DNA of 64,000 nt, from positions 6,014,001-6,078,000 of the forward strand of contig OX359190.1 in the NCBI GenBank assembly GCA_947172415.1, written 5' to 3'. Position 1 is the stretch's first letter. Every line of letters begins with the position of its first letter. Below, piece by piece: positions 33,355-45,700 of the stretch. Source of the DNA: Chondrosia reniformis (lineage: Eukaryota > Porifera > Demospongiae > Chondrillida > Chondrillidae). The position numbers were made by a program, and so were the translations under genes. The notes beneath the pieces are model-generated. The model saw only the letters and a program-made list of their open reading frames with translations, ran no database searches and had not been told where the DNA came from.

Positions 33355-35245
33355 CTACAGTCTCCACAACACTATCAGTATTGCCCGGTCATGTCTCTCT
33401 TTGTAGAGAGAAAAGCCCTTGGGCTCACACATGTTTAGTATGTGTTCGACCGTTTCCATAGCCTTGCCACATTCTCTGCACATTAGGAGTCTAGAATTCT
33501 TCAGAATCCTATTTTGGTACCACCTAGTGTGCAGCACATCATCTTGGGCTTCGAGAATCAGAGCCTCAGTTTGAGATCTGAGTCTCCCCTCAGAAAGCCA
33601 CACATAAGACTCCCTATTTGTGACTTGTCTGTGGTATGAGCCCTGGTGAGACTTTTCGGCTAGGTTACTTTTTAACCTTTCAGTCTGAGCCTCCCGGAGC
33701 CCACGTGCCACTCTCCTCCATTCTCTTACACTATATTGTGAGGGATCTGTCTTCAGCCACATTTCTGGTTCTAGTTCTATTCCGTGGCTTTTCAGTATCA
33801 ATCTGGCTTCTTTCAAGACAGTCCTCCTCTGCTTTGAGCACTCCAGCCGCTTTTGGTGTTTAACCACAACAGCTATGAGTGGATCATTGGCAGAATGGAG
33901 GTATCTTGCCAGATTCACAACAGCCCTGTCGTGATCCAAAGGAAAACTACAGAGCCCTCTACCACCTTGAGAGTGAGGCAAATTCATTCTTTCAATGGCA
34001 GAGTTATAGTGATGACACTGGTACTTTCTCATGATCTTTCTCACCATTCGGTCCAGTTTTGGAAGCTCACTTTGAGTCCACTTCAAAACTGGGTAAGAGT
34101 ATCTCAATAGAGAGGCACACAACATCTTAGAGGCTTCTGCAGCATTCTTACCATTGAGGTGAGAGCCCCACACTTTGTGGAGTCTCCTCCTCAATTCGTT
34201 GATCAAGCAAGCTTTGACCTTGCTGTCATCTACCTCAAACAGTTGTTCTAGCCCTAGGTACTTATAGGTAGTACCTTTTTCAAGGCTCCTTATGGATTCT
34301 TCACTGTGTTCAGGGTTGTCTGGGCCAGCCAGAGCTTTCCCTTTTTGCATGTGAGCTGTTCCACACTTTCTCACTCCAAACCTCATTCCAATGGCATTTG
34401 AGGTTTTCTCCACACATTCCATGGCTTCCCTGAGTTTATCAGGCCCTCCAGCATATATCTTAAGGTCATCCATGTACAGCAAGTGTGACATGGTGTTCCT
34501 TTCCCATTATGCCAGAGGGTATATCCCTTGGTTCTGTTAAGAACTTGGGATATGGGAGCTATGGCCAGACAAAAGAGGAATGGCGATAGGGAGTCTCCTG
34601 GGAAGAGTCCCCTGTTATATTTAACAGGGGTGCTCCTAACCACCTTCCCCGCGGTCCTCAACTGAAGCACAGTAGCCCAGTGTTTGGAAAAGAGCTCTAT
34701 AGACCTCCGGATCCAACCTGGGCACTTGATGGTTTTTAGCACCTTCATCACCCACTTGTGAGGGACACTGTCATATGCCTTCTCATAATCGATCCATGCC
34801 ACACTAAGTGGCTTGCCCATAATTTTGGCATCTAGACCGATTGATTGATCCAGCAATAGACAGTCCACACAGCCCCACCTCCCTTTCCTCATGGCTCGTT
34901 GAGCCATAGGTAAAAGATCATTAGTGTAGGTGTAAGTGAGTAATTCTGATGCAATGTATGCTGTGACAGCCTTGTACATTGTGTTGAGACACGCAATAGG
35001 TTGGTAGTTGGCCGCACTTTTCGGGTAACCTTTTTTGGGGATGAGTAGAGTGCGACCCCTTCTAAGCCAGTCTGGGACTGACAGATCTCCGTTCACCATC
35101 CTCCGTAGTACATCTGCCAAGGCAGACTGTGCAGAGGGGAGTGCTTTCCACCAAAAAGTGTGGATGCCATCCGGCCCAGGGTCTGACCAGCTTTTTACCT
35201 TTTTCAAGGCTTTCCTCAGTTTCGTCTCATCAATGGACCTTCACA
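33355..35245 (-). pseudogene. R4-like LINE reverse transcriptase and CCHC knuckle
   Basis: Segments seen in order are WSDPGPDGIHTFWWK, GRTLLIPKKGYPKSAANYQP, IACLNTMYKAVTAYIASELL, MRKGRWGCVDCLLLDQ, motif A SVAWIDYEKAYDSVPHKW, and motif B RGLFPGDSLSPFLFCLAI. After a frameshift near 34490 come motif C LLYMDDLKIYAGG and TYKYLGLEQ. The C-terminal part has a knuckle CRECGKAMETVEHILNMC (C-x2-C-x8-H-x4-C) and LYKERHDRAILIVLWRL. Motif B has Pro where family members normally have Gln (FPGD for FQGD), a change at a conserved site. Catalytic Asp residues are present. Confidence 0.85.
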
Positions 35246-36859
35246 GGAGGTTCTACCCACCCTCTTTTTGGTTTCCTTTAGCCATTCTTTCACCCCTGGG
35301 TCGTCTTTGTTTACCTTACCAACAGTACCTACAATCTTTGTCCAAAAGTCTCTTACTACCTCAATTGAGGGAGCTTCATTGGAGGTTGGAACATTGCCAT
35401 TCATCCGGAACTTCCTTTGGGTATTCCAAAGGTGGTTTTCTTCATGGAATTTCCTGCATTCAGCCGATCTTCGCTCTTGTAGGGTCCAGACCCTGAGTTT
35501 CCCCAGTGTCCGTTCCTGAGCTCTGATCAGCACATTCAGGTTTAATGAATGGAACTCCCTCCTAAGCTTTCTTCGGAGTACTTTCTGGCATTTGGTCATA
35601 GGATTATTACTCTGTTGACACGCTATTTCCACATCCAACCAGGCAAGCAGTATTCTAAACCTAAGGCCCTTGGTCTTCCTGTCACTTATGTGACCTTCCT
35701 GTGTCTTGCTTCCCTTCTGATTATCTGATTTCCTTCCCTGGTTGCATGGCTGCGATTCGTAGGTTGTTGTTCCCCTCACAGCCATAGCAACAGAGTAGAA
35801 AAGGCAGTTCAGGTGCCAGGCTGACCTAGGGCCTTCCTGCCACTCTTTCTCCACCCAATCATTGGCCTCCTGAAGCAGTGCCGCATCAACATGGTTGAAC
35901 CGCACCGCCCCAGAGGGTTTTCTGTCAGAGAAATCTCCAGGTTTCTTTCGGAGACAGGCATCTTTTGCTTTGCCTAAAAGTTGCATCAGTTGATCATTGC
36001 CACTTGTCCTGGGACTAGGATGATCATTTGTAGGAGTTTCAACAGGGGCTGCAGGCAGCTCACCATTTTGTTCAGTCACAGCCTGAACTTGGTGAAGCTC
36101 CCCCTGCCCCTGGGCTCCCACACCTTCCTCCACAGTCTCAGTTAGGGTGGCTAAACCACAAGAGTCCGGTTCCACAAGGTTTAGTCTCGAGAGACCTTGA
36201 CCTCTTTGGATTCTACTAATTCTCGTAGTTAGCGCTACCTTTGTGGTTTTATTGTCTGGCATTTTAGCATTCCAAGCCTGGTACAACCGCTCGGCATACC
36301 CCTTTTCCATGGGCTTACTTTCTCGGTAGAGCTCCATGAGGATATTATCCCTCTGAAGGTTCCAGATCACCCCTTGGATCCTTTTCCTTCTAGAGGCCCC
36401 TTGCGATGCATCATTAACCAAATCTAAATCTCGGCTACCCATTACTTGCAGTACTACGTCTCCTACCAAGTTCCTTTTGGTTTGGAAGGCAAGGGTTTGA
36501 CCGGTCTGAGGCAAATGTGGGTATTTGCTCAGCCATTCCCGCTCTAAACACTTCTGATAGCCACCTCTTTTGGGTTCAGATCGCTCATAACAATCAATTA
36601 GTGCCCTAACCATTTCCTCGGTCCATAGGGCTGGTTGGCCCATCATGGGGACCAACGAAAGGCTATTACATTCAGGTACATCTACCTGTGAGGCACCAGT
36701 GGAATCACCTATTGTGGTTGACCCAGGGTTTTCTTCACCACTGGTGCACCTAGGCCACAGCCATGTCATTCTCATGGTGCAACGTAACCAAGTGAAGCTG
36801 CCAGACCGGGGGTTAGCCCATGCTGACAGGGAGGCTGATTTAGCCACAGGATGCCACAT
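35216..36859 (-). pseudogene. R4-like LINE N-terminal region with duplicated SANT-like modules
   Basis: This 547-residue open frame lies upstream of the RT and is joined to it through a frameshift near 35210-35245. Residues about 80-132 (ALWTEEMVRALIDCYERS, then RGGYQKCLEREWLSKYPHL) and about 169-215 (NILMELYRESKPMEKGY, then AERLYQAWNAKMPDNKTT) are two copies of one helical pattern: Y-x-x-S-x-P-x-x-x-GY-x-x-x-L-x-x-x-W-x-x-x-x-P. This looks Myb/SANT-like and may bind DNA or RNA. A Gln/Pro-rich linker, a Trp-containing segment and a basic stretch with many Arg follow. The true start of translation is unclear; the Met at 36859 is simply the first in frame. Confidence 0.65.
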
Positions 36860-36950
36860 GAGGGGCTAAGCACCCTGCTCTGTTGGGGGGTTGAACTGGA
36901 CAATACCCATCCTCTTGTCAGCTCGGAGCCATAGCCTCCAATTCCCACAA

Positions 36951-38082
36951 CAACTAGCACAAAACCTTTAAATACAACTAGTATATACAACTAGGACTAC
37001 AACTAGTACATATAACCAGTACATACACATATAACTAGTAGATAAAATAAAGTAAATAGTACAATCAGCTAGGAGATACAACTGGTACATACACTTGGTA
37101 TATACAACTGGGTACACGCAAGTAGTTTCTAGTACATATAACTGTATAGTACTTACCTAGTACCTAGTTTAACTACTACTAGAACCTACAACTAGAACAT
37201 ACAATACAATTAGTACACAAATCATACATACAGCTAGTTCATAAAACTAGTTCATACAACTAAAAATGCAACAAGTATCTAGTACATACTAAATAGTTCA
37301 TAGTATAACTAGTACAAGAATCAACAACTGGTACATACACATACTACATACAATTAGGACTTACAACCAGTACATACAATTAGAAACTAGTAAATACTAC
37401 TTCACAAACATAAACTACTACATACATAAACCTGGTACTTATAAATTATACATACACATAGTATATACAATTAGTAGATACAAATAGTGCATACATCTGC
37501 TACATATAACTAGGACCTACAACTAGTAAATATAAATAGAACTACTTCATAAAACTAGTGCATACAACTAGTACATGCAATTAGTACATACAACTAGTAC
37601 ATCCTAACAGTATACACAAATAGTACATACAACTAGTACATTCAACTAGAACATACAACTAGTAATAACAATTAGGACATATAACTAGTACATACAGGTA
37701 TACCTAGTAATTATAAATAGTACATACAACAAGTACATAGAACGGGTACATAAAACTAGTACATACAACAAGAAACTAGTCCATACAACTAGTATATATA
37801 TAACACTAGTACATTTAACTAGTACATAAAACTAGTATATAAAAAAAGAGTACATACAACTAGTATATAAAATTAGTAGGCACAACTAGTTCACACAAAT
37901 AGTAACTAGTACATATAACTAGTACATGCGACTATGACTTACAACTAGTATATACAAATAGGACATATAACTAGTCCACAAACCTACTACATATAACTAG
38001 TACATATTCGTATACCTAGTAAATGTAAATGGTATATACAACTAGTATAAACACACAACTAGTACACAGAACGTGTACATAC
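36951..38082 (-). repeat. 13-bp satellite, reverse orientation
   Basis: This is about 1.1 kb of satellite between the R4-like LINE and the Gypsy remnant. The TACAATCAGCTAGGA segment near 37060 matches 51805, in line with the same higher-order block. No gene is seen. Confidence 0.9.
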
Positions 38083-38444
38083 TGTGAAGTCTTAGCACTA
38101 TTGACTAACTAAACTACGACCTAATAGATTATGTATGATCTTAGAGTGTATGTGACCGTTCTATGTATTCTGTGTGTCCTAGTTTATCCATTCCCATCTT
38201 TCTGATTTAGTTGTAATTTAGCTTATTCACTTTTGTCCTAAGTTTTGTAGTTTCCACACTTTCTTTCACTTTAGCTAGTCATGATTCTGTAAAGGTCATT
38301 CCTACTTAGTTTGCTATAAATATGAGTTTTGTAATTGAGATGAGAGAGATTTCAAGGAACTAAATTGTGAATTTGCGACACAACGGAGCGCTCTACTATT
38401 GTAACTCGACAGTTGTTCGTGTGCAACCGAGTAGAACCTTCACA
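38083..38444 (+). repeat. 5' LTR of the Gypsy remnant
   Basis: This 362-bp LTR begins TGTGAAG and ends CTTCACA, a 7-bp inverted pair with the usual TG...CA ends. It contains a TATA-like TATAAA at 38315-38320. The sequence just downstream (TGGTGGCAGAAGAGGG, 38447-38462) is in primer-binding-site position and has the form common in Gypsy elements. No second LTR is in the window. Confidence 0.75.
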
Positions 38445-38534
38445 TTTGGTGGCAGAAGAGGGATTAGCCGTTGCAGGAGTAGAACGGGAATCCTTGTCTT
38501 TGTTGTATGACTACAAGGAACATATCAGAGGACT

Positions 38535-39501
38535 TTGAGTCAAGAAGGGACTGAGGAGACTTCCACTATAGCAGACCTCATGAAGATGATGATTGAGGAC
38601 CGGAAAAAGCGTGAAGAGGAGATTGCAAATGAGAGGGAGAGGCATGACCGAGAAGCGGAAGCCAGGGTACAGGAGATGGCCCGGCAGATGGAAGTAATGA
38701 GAAGTCTGGTGAAAGAGAGCCAGAAAGAACCTGAGGAAAGTGTGGCTCGGGTTGGAAGTGAGCAGGCCGTGAAGCTGACCAAGCTTACTGAGAGTGACGA
38801 TGTGGAGGCTTACTTGACCACGTTTGAGAGGATGATGGAGGCGTACCGTAGATATGGCGAAGTGGGCGTACCTCCTGGCTCCACAGTTGACAGGCAAGGC
38901 GCAGCAGGCCTATGCAGCAATGGCCATGCAAGAGGCAGGGGAGTATGAGAACCAAAAGGAAGCCATCCTCAAGTGCTACAACATCAGTGAGGAGAGTTAC
39001 AGGATGAAGTTCAGAGCTGTCTCCCGCAGGGCAGAGGAATCTTACAGTAAAATGGCCACTAGGATGATAGATTTGCTTCACAAATGGACCCATGGCTGTG
39101 AGAGACTTGCTGATGCTCTGGAGCTGTTTGCCATGGAACAGCTGCTGAACTCCGTACCCGTAGGGGTAAGGATATGGCTTAGTGAGCGGAAACCCAAGAC
39201 AGTAGCGGAAGCTGGCAGGCTAGCAAATGACTATGCCAAGGCCAGGAATTTAAAGGATTATAGAAGCAGGAGCCAGGAGCCGAGCCATGATGGACCCAAG
39301 GGATCACCTCTCATTTCCAGCAAGAGATGCCACTCCTGTGGACGAATGGGGCATCTGGCCAAAGACTGCAGGCAGGGGGAGCTGCCAAAGGCCAACAAAG
39401 GAGGCCGGGAGGCATTAGGCAACCAGGGAGAGAAGGATGGGCCCCGGTGCTACAGCTGCCAGCAGAAGGGGCACTTTGCCAATCAATGTCCCTCCATATA
39501 A
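38535..39501 (+). pseudogene. Gypsy gag remnant
   Basis: This would be the structural protein of the element. The N-terminal part is a charged coiled coil rich in Glu, Lys and Arg. The middle resembles the SCAN-like capsid fold of Gypsy gags (for example QLTGKAQQAYAAM). The C-terminal part has two CCHC knuckles, CHSCGRMGHLAKDC and CYSCQQKGHFANQC, which bind RNA. The remnant is broken and is treated as a fossil. Confidence 0.8.
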
Positions 39502-41526
39502 CTAGTATATATGAATAGTACATACACATAGTTCATACAACTAGAAACTAGAACATACAACTAGTATATATATAAAACTACTACTTTTAACTAGTACACA
39601 CAACTGGTATATATATACAACTAGTACGTACAACTATACATATAAGCAGTATATAAAATTCGTAGGTAGAACTAGTTCATAAAATTAGTAACTAGTAAAT
39701 ATAATTAGTACATGCAACTAGTACATACAACTAGTACATACAACTATTGCATGCAACTAGTACATACAACTAGGACATATAACTAGTACATACACCTACT
39801 ACATATAACTATTACATACACATATACCTAGTAAATGTAAATAGTTCTTACAACTGGTTCATACATCTAGTGCATACAACTAGTACGTACAACTAGTACA
39901 TACAAGTAGTATCTAGTACATACAACTAGAACATACAACTAGTACAAAGTTGGTACATACAACTAGTATTTGCATACAACTAGTACACAGAACTTGTACA
40001 TATAATTAGTACTTGCAACTACTACATACAACCAATACATACAACTAGTACATAAAACTAGTACAAACACCTACTACATATAACAAATACATAAAAATAT
40101 AACTAGTTCAAATAAATAGTGCATCCACATAGTACATACAACTAGTACTTAAAACTAGTAAATACAACTAGAAACTAGTATATACAACAAATATATATAT
40201 AAAATATAGTACAATTAACTAGTACATACGACTGGAAAATATATACAACTAATACATACAACTGGTACGTTAAATTACTAGGTACAACTAGTTCATACAA
40301 CTAGTAACTAGTACATATAACTAGTACATACAACTAGTACATACAACCAGTTCATAAAACTGGTATATAGCTAATACAAAGAACTAGTGCATACATCTTG
40401 TTCATACAACTGGTTCATATCTGGTATATACAATTAGTATATAAAACTAGTACATAGAATTAGTAAATTCAACCAGTTAATACAGATAGTACATACAAGT
40501 AGTACGTATACTGAGTACATATACATGTATATAGTACATTTAAATATTACGTACAACTAGTATATATAACTAGTACAAACACCTAGTACATACACCCAGT
40601 ACATACATATGTAACGAGTACATATAAGTAGTACATACAATTAGTACATACAACTACTACATATAACAAGTACATCCAACTAATAAATAACAATTACACA
40701 AAACTGGTACATAAAACTAGTACATACACCTAGTTCATATAACTGTTACATAAAACTAGTGTCTAGTATATACAACTAGTGTCTAGTATATACAACTAGT
40801 GTCTAGTATATACAACTAGTCCCTCCCTAGTACCTAGTATAATTAGGACTAGAACCTACAACTAGTATATACTACTAGTACATAGAACTAGTACGTGCAA
40901 CTAGTACATACAAAGAGTACATACAACTAGTTCATAAAACTAGGACATACTACTAGTTCATACAACTAGTATTTACATTTAGTATGTACAACAAGTTCAT
41001 ACAACTAGTAACTAGTACATATAACTAGTATATTCAACTAGTACAAATAACTACTACGTTCGATTAATACATACAAATAGTATTGAGTACATACAACTAG
41101 TAAACACAACCAGTACCTAAAACTAGTAAATACAACTAGAAACCAGTACATACAACTAGTATATTTATAAAATTAGTACATTTAACTAGTACATGCAACT
41201 GGTATAAACATATAACTAGTATATACAACTAGTACATAAAATTAATAGGTACAACTGGTAACTAGTACATATAACTAGTATATGCGACAAGTACATACAA
41301 CTAGTACATACAACTAGTACATAAAACTAGTTCATAAAACTAGTATATAGCTAGTACAAAGAACTAGTGCACTCATCTTGTACATACAGCTGGTTCATAT
41401 CTAGTACATACAACTAGTACATACAACTGGTACATAGAAGTAGTAACTACAGCCAGCTAATACAGCTAGTACATACAAGTAGTACATATACCTAGTACAT
41501 ACACATATATAAAGTACATATAAATA
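39502..41526 (-). repeat. 13-bp satellite, reverse orientation
   Basis: This is about 2.0 kb of satellite. A perfect local repeat of a 20-bp unit (TGTCTAGTATATACAACTAG) occurs three times at about 40759-40819. The segment TACATTTAAATATTACGTACAAC (about 40543) is an uninterrupted form of the TA site used by the TIR element at 41527. No gene is seen. Confidence 0.9.
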
Positions 41527-42785
41527 CACTGGTCCTTATGACTGTTCCTTAGGGATAGGCTGCCTTATAGCGATCAACACGTAACAAGCGCTAATTAATA
41601 AAGAATTTTCGTTTTCAATCGTTAAGAGTGAATGCGTCATTTAGTGTTATCGGTTACACACCGAAGGAATTTAAAATCGTCCATTGTTAAATTGGTTATA
41701 GCATCCTTTGGCTTAATTGATTTACATATCGTATATAATCATCTCGCTTCGTATCATTGTCTTATAATCGTCTCACTTCGTATCCTATTAATGTTTTATT
41801 TAATCGTCTCACTTCGTACGTATTGTATTATACAATTAATGTAAAGTTATAAAATGATTCACTTCTCTAGCTATCGTCGAATACTTACTTTTTACATACC
41901 TTTTGTTAATGAATAATTCGTATGCAGCAACTCTTGCAAAGCCGCAGTTGAACTTCAGAGCAATCTGATTATCGACTGATATCCCTCTTGCCTTTTTGGG
42001 GGGCATAATCTTCTCTGTTGTAGACGAAAATTCGAAAATTGGCGATCCTTAGTGTGAACAACACCTTACGGCGATCCTCGATCACCTGCGTCAACGTTTA
42101 GTATACCTGTATATAATATCCCAGTTACACAACTTAGGATTTGCGCAATATTAACATCCGGCTATAAAATTTCACCGTTTGCGTTTCAAATGTGTAAATC
42201 ATCCCATGAATATACTTATTTGCTAATGAATATGATTTAAATGTTGAGAAATGGCGTCTATTGCAGAAGTGAAGGAAAAATGCCTATGCTCTTAAGTTAG
42301 AAGATCCTCATAGTCATGTAGTCAGCTTCAATGGATTCAGTGAGTGTCATTTAGTAAAAATTAAGAAGTCCGTTGGCATCTGAGCTTTATTTCCCAAGAT
42401 ATGAAAGATTAAATAGCATTTACTAATCTATTAAAAGTGTTTTTCACAGTTTTCTTCTCAACGGATGGGGGAATCGAAACAGACTTCTTAATTTTGTTAG
42501 CATACACTCTAACCTTTTCAATGAAGTATAGAACGTAGTTTTAGCTTTTTCCTAGACTAAGCGCATAGTGTCTGAGAGTTTTAAAATCGGCCCTTTTTAA
42601 CACGTTATATCTTTGACATTGGTTGTTCAATCTCGCTCAAATTTTCGATTTCGCTGATATATAAATAAGCGCTTCGATGTATACCAGTTTAAGGTAGCAA
42701 ATCGTTTCTGTAAGAAAGAAACTTGCTCTTAAAAGTGTTTATAAAAAAACGTAAAAACACGCAGAACAGTCATATGGCGCCTGTG
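41527..42785. mobile_element. TIR DNA transposon, non-autonomous, TA target duplication
   Basis: This 1,259-bp stretch of unique sequence has imperfect inverted ends: CACTGGTCCTTATGACTGTTC at 41527-41547 and, on the other strand from 42785, CACAGGCGCCATATGACTGTTC. The dinucleotide TA flanks both ends (41525-41526 and 42786-42787), and related satellite near 40543 and 50185 has a single TA at that place. ATCRTCTCRCTTCGTA occurs three times between about 41738 and 41818 and could be internal binding repeats. No transposase is encoded; the 70-codon frame at 41632 shows no domain. TA duplication suggests Tc1/mariner or similar, but the family is not proven. Confidence 0.7.
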
Positions 42786-45700
42786 TAGTACGTTCAACTA
42801 CTATATATAACTAGTGCAAACAACTAGTGAATACACCCAGTACATACATACATAACGAGTACACATAAGCAGTACATACAACTAGTACATACAATTAGTA
42901 CATATAAATAGTACATACAACTAGTACATACAACAATTACACAAAACTGGTACATACAACTAGTACATACAACTAGTGTCTAGAATATATAATTGGTACC
43001 TCAATAGTACCTAGTATAATTAGGACTAGAACACACAACTAGTATATACTACTAGTGCATGCAACTAGTACATGCAACTAGTACATATAACTAGTACATA
43101 TAAATATTATGTATGACAAGTAAAAACACATATAACTAGTACATAAATATAATACATACAACTAGTTCACACAAACAAACAAGTAGTACATAGAACTAGT
43201 TCATTCCTAGTACCTAGGATAACTTGTACTAGAACCTAAAACTAGTTCACACATCTAGTACATAGAACTAGGACATACAATTAAGCAATAGTATATACAA
43301 CTAGTACATATAAACGGTACACACAACTAGTTCATAAAACTAGTACATGCAACATGTATATAGTACATACAAATAGAACCTACCTAGTACATCGTATAAC
43401 TAGTACAAGAATCAACAACTGGTACATACCCATAGTACATACAACTAGTACTTACAATTTGTACATACAACTAGAAACTAGTAAACACTACAAGTTCATA
43501 GAACAAGTAAATAATACTATATAGAACATACAACTTGAATATACATCTAGTACATAGTTATTATTAAAAACTAGTATATACATACAACTATTAAGTACAA
43601 CTGGTACATAACTAGTACATACAAATAGTATATACAACTGGTACATACAACTAGTACATACCAAATAGTACACACACCTAGCACATACAATTATACATAC
43701 AACTAGTTCATAGAACGAGTACATACAACTAGTACATATAATAATAACCTAGTACATACAACTAGTTAATAGAACGAGTACATAATACTAGAACGTACAA
43801 CTTGTATATAAAACTAGTACATAACTACTACACACAACTAGGAAAAACAACTAGGACTTATAAATAGTACATACACACACTACATATAACTAGTACATAC
43901 ACTATTACCAAATAATTATAAATATTATATACAACTAGTACATACAACTAGTACATACAACTAATAACTACAACTAGTAAATATAACTAGTACTAGTCCA
44001 TACAACTAGTATATACAACTAGTACTTGCAACTAGTACATATAACTAGCACACACATCTACCACATATAACTAATACATAAAAATATAAGTAGTACATAT
44101 AAATAGTATATAAACATAGTACATAAAAGTAGTTCATACAACTACTAGTACATAGAACGAGTACATATAACGATTACATAAAGCTAGTACATGCAACTAG
44201 GAACTAGTACATACAACTAGTATATACAAAAAAACTAGTACATTTAACTAGTTCATACAACTATTATATACAAACAACTAGTTCATACAACTGGTATTTA
44301 CAATTAGGTCCTACAACTAGTTCACTCAACTATTAACTAGTACATATAATCAGTACATGCAACTAGTACATACAACTAGTACATACAACTAGTACATGCA
44401 ACTAGTATATAAAATTAGTAGGAACAACTAGTTCACACAACTAGTAACTAGTACATATAACTAGTTCACAAACATATGATTACTACATACATATAACTGG
44501 TACTTATAAATAGTACATGCACTTAGTACATGCAAATAGTAGATACAAATATTACATACATCTGCTACATATAACTAGTACCTAAAACTAGTAAATATAA
44601 ATAGAACTACTTCATAAAACTAGTCCGCATACAATTAGTAGAGGCAATTAGTACATACAACTAGTACATCCTAACAGTACACACAAATAGTACATACAAG
44701 TAGTACATACAAATAGTACATTCAACTAGAACATATAATTAGTCCAAACAACTAGGTCATATAACTAGTACATGCACCTACTACATACAACTAGTACATA
44801 CACATATACCTAGTATTTATAAATAGTACATACAACTAGTACATAGAACGGGTACATAAAACTAGTACATACAACTAGAAACTAGTCTATACAACTAGTA
44901 TATATATAACTCTAGTACATTTAACTAGTACATAAAACTAGTATATATATACATACAAAGAGTACATACAACTAGCACATAAAATTAATTTACACAACTA
45001 GTAACTAGTACATATAACTATTACATGCGACTATGACACACAACTAGTACATATAAGTACTTCATAAAACTAGTATATAGCTAGTACAAACAACTAGTGC
45101 ATACATCTTGTACATACAACTGGTTCAAATCTAGTATATACAACAAGAACATTCAACTAGTACATCCAACTAGTACATACAATTAGAACATACAACTACC
45201 ACATACAACTTCTACATACAACTAGCACCTACAACTAGTAACTATAACTAGTATTAGTACATATAACAAGTGCATACAATTAGTACATAAAACCAGCACA
45301 TACAGTTAGTACATAAAAGTAGGACATATACCTAGTACATAAACATATAAATAGTACATATAAATAGTACATACAACTAGTACAATTACACTCAACTGGT
45401 ACATACAACTAGTACATACAATTAGTCTTTAGTACATATGACTAGCACCTCCCTAGTACCTAATATAACTAGGAGTTCAACCTACAACTAGTACATACGA
45501 CTAGAACATACAATTAGTACATAAAATAGTTTAAACAAACAAACAAGTAGTAAATAGAGCGGGTTCCTTTCTAGTTCCTAGTATAACTTGTACTAGAACC
45601 TACAACTAGTTCAAAAAACTAGTACATACCACTAGTACATACAATTACCCACTAGTACATTCAACTAGTATATACAATCACTACATAAACAGGAAACCAG

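Larger units (their letters stand above)
32609..36950 (-). mobile_element. R4/Dong-like LINE with restriction-like endonuclease, broken
   Basis: This 4.3-kb minus-strand element carries one long polyprotein. It has an N-terminal region with two similar Y..S.P..GY modules, a reverse transcriptase with a YMDD motif, a CCHC knuckle, a PD-(D/E)XK-type endonuclease, then about 270 bp of 3' untranslated sequence. This domain order (RT, then C-terminal RLE) marks the R2/R4/NeSL group, and the LLYMDDLK motif favours R4. It is interrupted by two frameshifts (about 35210-35245 and about 34490) and one stop (33355-33357). It sits in satellite whose uninterrupted form is seen elsewhere in the window. Confidence 0.85.
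38083..39501 (+). mobile_element. Ty3/Gypsy-type LTR retrotransposon, 5' part only (fossil)
   Basis: The parts present are a 5' LTR (38083-38444), a primer-binding-site region directly after it, a short leader and a gag region (about 38535-39501). There is no pol and no 3' LTR before satellite resumes at 39502. The element is broken: most of its length is absent and the gag region is interrupted about once. The family is judged from the gag, which has a SCAN/retrotransposon-gag-like segment followed by two CCHC knuckles. Age cannot be set without a second LTR; the gag reads clearly, so it is not ancient. Confidence 0.8.

Noticed and set aside
38511-38897. 128-codon minus-strand frame over the gag remnant
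   Set aside because: It is antisense to the gag region and has no recognisable domain.
41632-41844. 70-codon frame inside the TIR element as a transposase remnant
   Set aside because: It is short, has no DDE-type or helix-turn-helix pattern, and spans the internal CTTCGTA repeats.
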